Part shown: positions 35,101 to 42,600 of the stretch, one piece after another
Position numbering within the stretch: the stretch's first letter is position 1
How the letters are laid out: the number at the start of each line of letters is the position of its first letter
Origin: a virus
Length of the DNA stretch: 63,683 bases
Strand: one strand, 5' to 3'
IMG/VR virus record: IMGVR_UViG_3300021420_000031
Coordinates: 1 to 63,683 of that record
The notes under the pieces: model-generated
The model's input: the letters and a program-made list of their open reading frames with translations, nothing else
The model's database searches: none
Told to the model about the DNA's origin: nothing
Translations under genes and position numbers: made by a program

Positions 35101-35200
35101 CGCGGCCGGTGACTCGGTTTGCTTCCAGACTACCGGCGGATCGAACTGGGGATCGGGAACGGGAATTGGCACGATCACAATTTCGGTTAAGCCGTCATGA
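32135..35200 (+). CDS. Tail fibre protein with N-terminal signal peptide, 1021 aa
   Basis: MKRFIAFLLAMWPALALADA is a classical signal peptide. It is followed by repeats that mark phage fibres: GSNGQVQYNNSGAFGG, LGTPSSGTLTNATGLPAAS and TTKLATDAFVIAN. The C-terminal 150 residues (QEKSAGWPAGVNPNNIVVFT) form a probable receptor-binding head. Start chosen at ATG 32135 (coupled by ATGA), because only this gives the leader. A real fibre sequence behind a cleavable leader is the strongest sign that the exported cluster is tail-related. Confidence 0.85.
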   Translation: MKRFIAFLLAMWPALALADATVPSLAPATSLFGASTYLAQTGAANNQLGFLTSTFCLNSGALTICPSAISGSMLGPGAALSNIGAGSISSSYLAPTGVTPGSYTNLNATIGADGRITGASNGSGGGGGGTPGGSNGQVQYNNSGAFGGFTFSGGVTVNPSTGVAVLGNPGPSTLGGIESVAQVGGEFVQYIDTSGVPHLATPSGGGNVTGPGSSVNNDLACFNGTSGTLLADCGILSTNVVTPTSTNTLTNKSISAPEVNSGNLAAAQMSANLSAAIDAAVGSTQGDIAYRNATVWTVLPPGTTGQFLETQGASANPLWGTPSGSGNMTGSGAATTGDVICGNNTSTPLNTAVDCGFAPNAVDDPTTTGIFTAAQWNNGDELVVTTASQTLTAPASSTLARNGNVFIHSIAASTLAANAADTITYWNGSAVTTTSTGGSISLGAGALVQVTSKVSGNLKVAGNITGGGSSAFSALTGSTNTTAAMVVGSGATLGFSGSGTIAATSAPVSGLTGVGTGVLTALGVNVGSAGAFVVNGGALGTPSSGTLTNATGLPAASVLAGALANGMTGTTQTVGDNTTKLATDAFVIANTGGAVSITSLTPNLVLSPSTITGTGTIASTSPTTDQSGGSTAIVTGYNTELVYVGGGFTYTLAQAGTTGFTSGWGTCLLNTAASGNATITATTSTFKGASNTTSLTLAPGDWSCPTSDGTNYATAVGHYAGGGGSVSVTAGTPNIVITPSPGTGTFTVGATAAASAHSGNASTYTYQSSDIATTVNRGYTGGAMADTLPNVSASGFGAGASLSVCNISASQNDVITVNAPSTIGGASSVTVGPNTCMAIADTDGTNYTVPAAAPTISGLVNGQLAIASGTASLGSSVAYSNSGTASDVVQATSGGVIVNSLINFSQEKSAGWPAGVNPNNIVVFTAAQAETVTAIVGRNEVTVGATATLTVNKAPSGTPCASGTAISSSFNANTSATTNQSIISGTPTLAAGDSVCFQTTGGSNWGSGTGIGTITISVKPS

Positions 35201-35349
35201 TGCGAGCATGGATGTTGATCGCGATCTCGCTCGCCTCGCTTGCCTGCGGCGGCTGGCTCATCGGGGCCGGTAGCAATGCAGTGCCCCCCACCACGGCAGT
35301 TCACGGAATTATTTTGCAGCGGATCGTGCTCGCGGGAGTGAAATTATGA
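35197..35349 (+). CDS. Small exported or membrane peptide, 50 aa
   Basis: MMRAWMLIAISLASLACGGW: a hydrophobic leader ending in LASLAC-G, which could be a lipobox, then 25 more residues. It overlaps both neighbours by four bases, so translation is coupled. Function unknown; perhaps an assembly or membrane-tether factor for the flanking exported proteins. Confidence 0.6.
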   Translation: MMRAWMLIAISLASLACGGWLIGAGSNAVPPTTAVHGIILQRIVLAGVKL

Positions 35350-36734
35350 GGAAAATCCTTCTAGCCTCGGCGGCGCTTGTTCTGAGTGCGACCGGCGCGC
35401 TTGCGGCGGGGACATGGCTCGGTGCCGATATTCAGGATACGGGTGCGGTCAACGAGGAAATCGCCAACGCATCGTCAACCGGCACGACGCTGAATACCCT
35501 GTCCAAGTATGTCAACGGGCAAGCGGTAATCCTAGCGACCTCGGATCTCAATCTGGCCCGAGGCGTGTGCATGTCCGGATGCGGCACGACCGGAACAGCG
35601 GTGATTGCATACTCCGGCAATGCCCAGCTGCTGATCGACGCCGCACATACGCCGACTGCTGGGCATTTCGTCACGATTTCATCGACCAATGCCGGGTACG
35701 GCAGCGATACCGGGGCCGCCACCTGCCCGACCGGGGCCAGCCAAGTTGTCGGGATCGTGCAAAGTAATGTCTCGGGCAGCATCTACAATGTCAAGCTGGG
35801 GACATTCGGTTGCACCGCGTCACTGTCGGCTGGGCAATCGTCCATCACCGAATACATCTCGCACGGCACCAGCACTTACACCGCCCCGACGAACGCGACG
35901 ATCTTCCATGTGATCGTTTGTGGCGCGGCGGGCGGTGGTTCATCGGGTGTCCCCCAGGCGTCCGGTACAAGTGCTAACGGTGGCAGCGGCGGAGGCACGG
36001 GCTCATGCGTGGAATCGTACCTGACGGCCGCACAAATGGGCGCGACGGCTACTGTTGTTGCCGGTCAGGGAGGCGCCGGCGGGGGCACCTCGACGACGTT
36101 GAATGTCGGTAACAATGGCAGTGACGGAACTAACACGACTCTCACCCCCAGCGGCTCTGGCCCAGTCTTGACCGGATATCATGGTGGTGGCGGCGGCACA
36201 GCAACGACTGGGAAAGGCGCTAGTTGTGCGGGTGCAGCAACGGGCACCACGGCACCAACTACTACCTGTGTTGGTGCTGCGGCGAACGCTTTTGGATATC
36301 CAAATTTTGCCGGGACAAATGGTTTTGGCGGGTCAACGACCGCAGGAACAGGGGCAACTACAGTAAGTGTGAATTTTGCTGGCGCTAGTGCCAGTTCCGG
36401 TGGCGGCATCAGCACGTCAACCGCCTCGGCAGGAGGTGCCGGTGTGGCAACATTAGCCGAGAACTCTGTCCCCGCTGGCGGAACGTCAGGCACTACGACA
36501 GGTGGAACCGGTGGGAATGGCGTAAGCCCATCGACCTGGATTCCGTGGCTGGGTGGTGGGTCCTCAGCGGGCGGCGGCGGTTCTTGCAATAGCAATCCAT
36601 GCACCGGCGGCCCCGCCGGCACCGGTGCGCTGCTGGCAGGCGGTTCTGGCGGCGGGGCATCGGTCGGCACCTCTGGTTCCGGCGCGGGTGCGGCCGGTGG
36701 TGACGGTGCTGTATGGATCGAAGCGAAGTTCTAA
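35346..36734 (+). CDS. Exported glycine-rich adhesin-like protein, 462 aa
   Basis: Signal peptide MRKILLASAALVLSATGALA. Residues about 20-160 form a Thr/Ala-rich domain. From YTAPTNATIFHVIVCGAAGG (about residue 178) on, the protein is a glycine-rich domain with GGGG clusters ending in DGAVWIEAKF, like the glycine-rich receptor-binding domains of tail adhesins. No enzyme motif. Confidence 0.75.
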   Translation: MRKILLASAALVLSATGALAAGTWLGADIQDTGAVNEEIANASSTGTTLNTLSKYVNGQAVILATSDLNLARGVCMSGCGTTGTAVIAYSGNAQLLIDAAHTPTAGHFVTISSTNAGYGSDTGAATCPTGASQVVGIVQSNVSGSIYNVKLGTFGCTASLSAGQSSITEYISHGTSTYTAPTNATIFHVIVCGAAGGGSSGVPQASGTSANGGSGGGTGSCVESYLTAAQMGATATVVAGQGGAGGGTSTTLNVGNNGSDGTNTTLTPSGSGPVLTGYHGGGGGTATTGKGASCAGAATGTTAPTTTCVGAAANAFGYPNFAGTNGFGGSTTAGTGATTVSVNFAGASASSGGGISTSTASAGGAGVATLAENSVPAGGTSGTTTGGTGGNGVSPSTWIPWLGGGSSAGGGGSCNSNPCTGGPAGTGALLAGGSGGGASVGTSGSGAGAAGGDGAVWIEAKF

Positions 36735-36735
36735 C

Positions 36736-37512
36736 ATGCGTCTCGCTGGACTAGTTTTCGGCCTATTGTTGGCGAGCCTTCCTGCGCTTGCCCAGGTCAC
36801 TAACGGCAGCGCGGCGGGATACAGCATTCCCGCCGCGAGTTGTTCGGGTGGGGTGTGCTCTTCGGCCTCAATATCCTGGCGGCAACCTACCTGCGCCAAT
36901 ACTGGCAGTGGAGCTAACGGCGGGATTTGGCCGGGCATTGGCGGTATCTCCCCAGACACGACACTGATCCAAATCGGCGTTCGGTGTGTTACGAGCCAGT
37001 TCGTCGCGACGACTTATGCTCCCTTTTATCAGCTGGTTCCGGCGGCAGCAGTAAACATATCTCAAACGGTGTCGCCGGGCGATATTATGATCGCCTCGGT
37101 GGTATGCCTGACAAGCTGCACGACACCGAATGTATCTCAGACATGGACACTCACGCTCCAAGATGTTACCCAAAATTGGACCTACACAAATACGCCGGTC
37201 ACATATACGTCGTCGCTCGCCACCGCCGATTATTTCGTGGAGGCTCCGACGATCCTTGGCATTCAGCCGATGGCGAATGTCGGGAGCGTGGCTTTCGTGT
37301 CCGCTAAGGTGAATGGTAGCCCGGCAACCTTCACAACCGGGGAGCAGTTCATCATGAACAACACCAACGGCCAGACGGTCAATCCCTCCGCTCCATCCGG
37401 GAGCGCATTCAATGCCTGTTGGGGCCAGCCAAGTGCAACCTACACTACCTGCACCGCTGCCGGTACTCTTGCAGTGGCTAAGGGGACGGGTGCATGGCTG
37501 GTGGGGCGCTAA
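36736..37512 (+). CDS. Exported glutamic endopeptidase-like protein (peptidase family G1), 258 aa
   Basis: Signal peptide MRLAGLVFGLLLASLPALA-Q. The mature protein follows the eqolisin fold order: WPGIGG (residues 65-70), LIQIGVR with Gln79, YAPFYQLVP (94-102), VSPGDIMIASV (112-122) and ADYFVEAP with Glu169. In scytalidoglutamic peptidase the dyad is Gln53 in ILQTGF and Glu136 in AEFIIE, so both catalytic residues are conserved at similar spacing. One conserved Asp of the WVGIDG loop is Gly here. Family members are acid proteases, known mainly from fungi and also found in bacteria. Activity is inferred. It lies between a glycine-rich adhesin and a glycosidase-like gene. Confidence 0.8.
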   Translation: MRLAGLVFGLLLASLPALAQVTNGSAAGYSIPAASCSGGVCSSASISWRQPTCANTGSGANGGIWPGIGGISPDTTLIQIGVRCVTSQFVATTYAPFYQLVPAAAVNISQTVSPGDIMIASVVCLTSCTTPNVSQTWTLTLQDVTQNWTYTNTPVTYTSSLATADYFVEAPTILGIQPMANVGSVAFVSAKVNGSPATFTTGEQFIMNNTNGQTVNPSAPSGSAFNACWGQPSATYTTCTAAGTLAVAKGTGAWLVGR

Positions 37513-37516
37513 TAAT

Positions 37517-39661
37517 ATGATTGGTCGAAGATTAATACCGGCTGCACTACTGATATTGGCTCTGTGCGGCTTCCTTGGCTTCCACGGTGGTATTGGCACC
37601 ACAACCGGCGCCTGCGACACGATTACGGGAGGATGCCCAGCCGCACACAGCATGTCGCAAAAGCTTGTGTCGTCGTATTCCGGCAATGCCTTCGAGCTGA
37701 TCAACCCGACCCCGGCTTGGACCGGGACAGGCTCGATCTCCGGGACGACCCTAACCGTGGCCAGCACCGCGACAGGGACGATGGCCAACGGCCTCGCCCT
37801 CTCGGCCGCAGGATCGGGTGTGACCCCGGGAGTGGTTCCCGTTACCTACACCTCGGGATGCTCTGGCTCGACTTGCACCGTGAGCCAGTCACAGACCGCG
37901 GCATCGGTCACGAGCGCCTACTCGGTACTCGATGTTGGCTTCCTCGGCAGCGGCGCCTGGAACGAGAGTACCTGGCAATCCTTCTGCTATGGCGTTACCT
38001 GCCTAGTCGAGAAGATCTTCAACCAAGGTTCGGGTGGCACCGCCAACGATCTAATCGCGTCGCAGATCACTGGCGGCGCGGCCAACATGCTCAATTGCAC
38101 CGCGAGCATCGTGGTTTGCGCGCCGCTGTTCGTCATTGACACAGCGACCGACACGCCGATGGCAATCACGACAGCTTCAATTATGGGCCTGTTCGGCGAT
38201 GCTTATGTCGGCCACAGCTCTTCTGGCTTCCCGGCGGCCGGAGCGAATGCTTCGGTCATGTTCTCGGGGCTCAACATTTACGCCTCGAATTGCTGTGGTG
38301 GACTCTACGGCTTCACCGAGAACAATCCGGCGTCGATCATCGCTGGCGGCATGCTAGCGGTCGGGTTTGCCAACGGCACCGGCTCGGGAGGTGCGGTCAA
38401 CTGTCAAGCCGCTAACCTCATCTGCTTCTTAGCTGACACCGAGACCGGCGGCGATCCGATCGCGGGGCCGTGGCAGGTCTACGACAGCGCCGCCGAGCAG
38501 CGTGGTATTTGGGAAATAAACTATACGAGCGGCACCAACACCGCGTCTGGTTCCTATGCCGATACCCAGCTTTACAGCGTCTCGCCTCCTAATTCCACCG
38601 CATCGACCCGCCAGACATGGCTCCGCATAGGGGCTGGCGGCGACCGGTCTTGGCTCCCAGAGGCATTCAGCGACGGCTTGATTACAGCCGATGTGACCAC
38701 CACGCCGCACACGGCGGCCTATAACGCCATGTCCAGCTTCTACTCGGGGCGATCAGCGTCGGCTTGCCGAGGGCCGCTCGATTTTACTTGGTACATGCCG
38801 ACTTCGGGCGTCGGTGCGGCGGGAAGCGGACTCGCAACCTCACTGTTCACCATCGGCGACGGCATGGGCGCATGGGGCACTCGACCGCTCAGTGCTTGGT
38901 ACACGGGTCCGATCATAACCCTTCAAAACAGCGCTGGCTCCGGCAGCATCCAGACATTCTCGGCGGTCGGCTGCGATCTCGACCCGGCGGTGACATCGTT
39001 TTGCGCGAGCGGCTGCCTGGTCAATACGCTCTACAGCCAGGCATGGGACACCGCCGGCACGACGCACGGCAACGTCCGAAACACTGGCTACGACATGAGC
39101 GCATCAGGCTCGACCCGGCCGTCCCTGACCCTGGCGTCGCTCGGCGGCCAGCCGACGATCCATTTCAGCGGCGCACAGGAACTGTGCACGCCGACGCTCG
39201 GCACTGCGGGACAGGTGCGCGGCACCTATCCGGCGGAGCTTGCCGTGGTCGCCCGGCGCACCAGCGGCTCGGCGTTGAGCGCCGTGTGGTCGACTAGCTC
39301 GATCGACCCAGGCATCGGCTTCGACACCGCAAACAACGCTTTCTTCTGGTGGGGAATTCAGCAGGACGAGGCAGCGAACGACAATCTGTGGCATAGCCTG
39401 ATCATACACGCGATCGGAGCCACCGGCGGCACGGCTTATGTCGACGGCTCGGCGAACTCGGTATCGTTCACGACCGGCGCTGATCCATTCCCGGCCAATT
39501 ACTGCATCGGCGGCCGTCCCGGCGGCACCAGCGAGTTGACCGGCGATGTCGCTGAAGTCGTCTTGACCTATAACGCCCTCTTCAATGGCTCAGTGGCCAA
39601 CAACGCCGCCTCGATCCTATCGAATGATCAAACATTTTACGGCGTAACTTTCCCGCATTAA
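37517..39661 (+). CDS. Exported GH54-like alpha-L-arabinofuranosidase with ConA-like C-terminus, 714 aa
   Basis: Hydrophobic leader MIGRRLIPAALLILALCGFL. Residues 31-66 and 140-410 match the GH54 catalytic domain: AAHSMSQKLVSSYSGNAFEL, FC-x4-C (157, 162), vicinal Cys259-Cys260 in NCCGG, DTE with Glu309 (nucleophile position) and IGAGGD with Asp376 (acid/base position). The spacing resembles fungal AkaB (Cys176-Cys177, Glu221, Asp297). A GSISGTTLTV module (about 70-135) is inserted. A second, shorter GH54-like start (SFCASGCLVNTLYSQ) leads into a ConA/LamG-like domain (about 560-714). Predicted to trim arabinose-containing glycans outside the cytoplasm. Confidence 0.8.
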   Translation: MIGRRLIPAALLILALCGFLGFHGGIGTTTGACDTITGGCPAAHSMSQKLVSSYSGNAFELINPTPAWTGTGSISGTTLTVASTATGTMANGLALSAAGSGVTPGVVPVTYTSGCSGSTCTVSQSQTAASVTSAYSVLDVGFLGSGAWNESTWQSFCYGVTCLVEKIFNQGSGGTANDLIASQITGGAANMLNCTASIVVCAPLFVIDTATDTPMAITTASIMGLFGDAYVGHSSSGFPAAGANASVMFSGLNIYASNCCGGLYGFTENNPASIIAGGMLAVGFANGTGSGGAVNCQAANLICFLADTETGGDPIAGPWQVYDSAAEQRGIWEINYTSGTNTASGSYADTQLYSVSPPNSTASTRQTWLRIGAGGDRSWLPEAFSDGLITADVTTTPHTAAYNAMSSFYSGRSASACRGPLDFTWYMPTSGVGAAGSGLATSLFTIGDGMGAWGTRPLSAWYTGPIITLQNSAGSGSIQTFSAVGCDLDPAVTSFCASGCLVNTLYSQAWDTAGTTHGNVRNTGYDMSASGSTRPSLTLASLGGQPTIHFSGAQELCTPTLGTAGQVRGTYPAELAVVARRTSGSALSAVWSTSSIDPGIGFDTANNAFFWWGIQQDEAANDNLWHSLIIHAIGATGGTAYVDGSANSVSFTTGADPFPANYCIGGRPGGTSELTGDVAEVVLTYNALFNGSVANNAASILSNDQTFYGVTFPH

Positions 39662-39665
39662 GGCC

Positions 39666-42600
39666 ATGAGAAAGATCCTCGCGCTCGCCTTCACGCTGCT
39701 ACTGATCGGGATCATCCCGGCTGACGCGCTCCGCTTGCGCGGCGGCGGCGCACTGGTTTCTGGCGGCGGCCAAACAATCGCCAGCATCAGCCTGTCGAAC
39801 AGCAGCTTCACCGGCGGGTCGCCTTCCGGAACTGTAGTGGGTGCGATCAGCACCACGATGTCACCGGCTTCGCCCGCTTTCTCCGGCTCTTATTCGGTGA
39901 CGGGGACGAATGCGGCAAGTTTTCAGGTAGTCGGGAGTAACTTGGAGACCAACGGCGTCGTCGCGGCGGGCTCCTATTCGATCAACATTGTTGCTACCCA
40001 AGCGGGGATCTCCAACTCGCCATTCAGCAGCCCGAAGACGATCACCGGCAACGCCCAGACGATCGCTAGCGTCAACATCTCGAATACGACGTACACGCCG
40101 AACTCCGCGAATGCCGTGGTCGGCACGCTCACGGTCACGATGTCACCCTCGACCCCGGTATCGACAGCGGCACTGACTGTCACAGGCGCGAACTCGGGAG
40201 GCTTTCATCTCGTCGGGGCCGGCTGCGCAAACATCAGCACGGGGACCTGCACAGTCGAGACCAACTCGGGCGGCACGACGGGCTCGGGACCGTTCACCGA
40301 TGTTAATTTCGTCGCGACACAAGCGAGCGCATCGAACTCGCCGCAATCGATCTCGCCATCGCTCTCCGGCACGGGAGGAGCGGGAACCGTCGTCGATACG
40401 ATGACCTTCCCTAATATCGGTTCTGGGACGACGCCGGGCTCGGCAATTCCGAAACATGCGATGCTGAATGTGCCTCCTGGAGCTGTCCCAGCTGGCATGA
40501 TCGCGGTTCCAACAGTCGCGAGTTCCGCGATCCCCTATCAATACGATTGCGCCGCCGAGCCATCTACGACTGCTTTCACGGGGTCAATCGCGAGCGGCGT
40601 ACTAAGCGGCGCGACAGTGCCGCTGGTCATCGGCAGCACGGTCACCGGCGCTGGCGTCACCTCCGGGACCGTCATCAGCGCGATCGTTACCGCGGCCAGC
40701 AACACCTATACCGTGACACCATCGCAGACCGTCGCCAGCACGACCATCACCGCGACATTCGGCGGCTGCAATTTGTGGCCGGACGGCAGTTTGAAGAACG
40801 CCGCGATCTCGATGTTCCTGCCGACCCTGGCCTCTGCGGCAGCCGAGCAGGTAACCTGGACGACGACCTCCGGCAGTCTTGCCTCGGGCGGTCTCGGCGT
40901 GACCCCGACCACTGTCGCCGCCGCAAGCGACTATCGAGTTTACGCGACGAACGTCAACACGATATGGGTTAACAACATTCAGATGCCGACCGGTATCGCC
41001 CAGGTCGGGTGCGGGCCGACAGCGGGATCGCTTCCCTCGCCAGGCGGCTGCGTGATCCGCCTTCAGGCCGGCTCGGCCGGGACGCACTATGGCTATATCG
41101 GGAATAATTGTTCCACCAATCCGGCTGTAAATGGCATTCCACCCTGCATTACCGCGTCCGACAACACCGTGACCGTGGCCTCGACCACCGGGGCGCCTAC
41201 CGTGGTAACCTGCAATGTAACACCTTGCCCACTTGGCACGGTCTCAGGCGCGCTAGTCGTCGACACGACCACGCCGAGCAATATCCCAAACAACACCGTC
41301 ATTACTAGCTCGCCGGTCTTCAGCGGTGGTAATACATTCACACTGTCATCAAATGCAACCATCACTAATGGTGATACTCTCCGGCTTCTTTACCCGGTCA
41401 ATGGGTGCACCAACGCCGGCTTTTATTTTACGGCGTTGGATGGTACGACTTCGCTGCCAACCGGCGTCACCGTGCCATCTTATGGGACGGGTTCGGCCTG
41501 TGCGGTAACCGGCTCCGGTAACGAGAAGTTCTTCTTCAACGACTCTCTCAACCTCTATGGCTCAAATCAGCCGCCGACATGCGCGGCAGCGGGCGGATCG
41601 GCATCGTTTACCGGGTCTTACTCCTCCGGCACCCTGACCACGAGCGCGGTTACGGGTGCGCTCTCCAAGGGCCAAATCGTCTTCGACTCGGTTGGTGCCC
41701 ATGCGCTGGTGACGGCCGGTTCAGGATCGTCCTGGTCTGTCAATGCGGCTCTTACCAACGGCGCGATGACTGCCAGGGTGCCGGTCTGTATCTACGCCAA
41801 CGGCAATGGCAGCTCGACCTCTGGCATGTACGGGTTGCGGCTCTATGGACCGCTGGTCGATACTTCGACTGGCGCGCAAGACCCAAACTTCGAGAGGGTG
41901 TGGGGATATATAGAATATTGGGTAAACGGCAGCGCTCTAGTAACGACGCGCGCCATCGCGGGGATCGACAATTCGGTCTACTTGCCGTCAGGCACATCAA
42001 CCCAGGTGCAGTGGCCTTCAGAGACGATGGATCTGGACTTCACCAACGGCACGACGCCCGGTGGTGCGGGGGAGATTCGCGGTGCAGCGCAAGGCACCGG
42101 CATGTGGACCCACCTGACGACAGAAGCGCCAACGGTGTTCTATTCGGCAGATCCCGCACTTAGCGGCCCGATCGGGATCTCAGGGACCGCTGACTGGCTC
42201 GGCCCGACCTCGGGCACATTCAACCTCGCGAACAGCGAAGCTTGGAACTCGGTCCAGATGTCACGTACCGGGACAGACCTGACGTACTGGCACGGCAACC
42301 ACGCGCATCAGCCGTTGGCCCCCGCTGCTGGTGTAGCGCCGCTGGTTATAAACAGTTCAACAGTCGGCACTTACTATGGCCTCGCCACCTATCTCGGCTA
42401 CTACAAGCCCTATGACGCACCGTTCATGGATTCAAATTCCTCGACATCATGGAACAATGGTGGCGAGCATTTCTTCTTGTCGCCCGACAGCGCCCACGGC
42501 GCTTACCTCTATTACGCTTGGGCCGATGGCGCGAGCGACCTTGGAATGTCATGGCTACAACAACTCCGCATCTCGTCCCTGGAACTTCCGGGGCAAGCCG

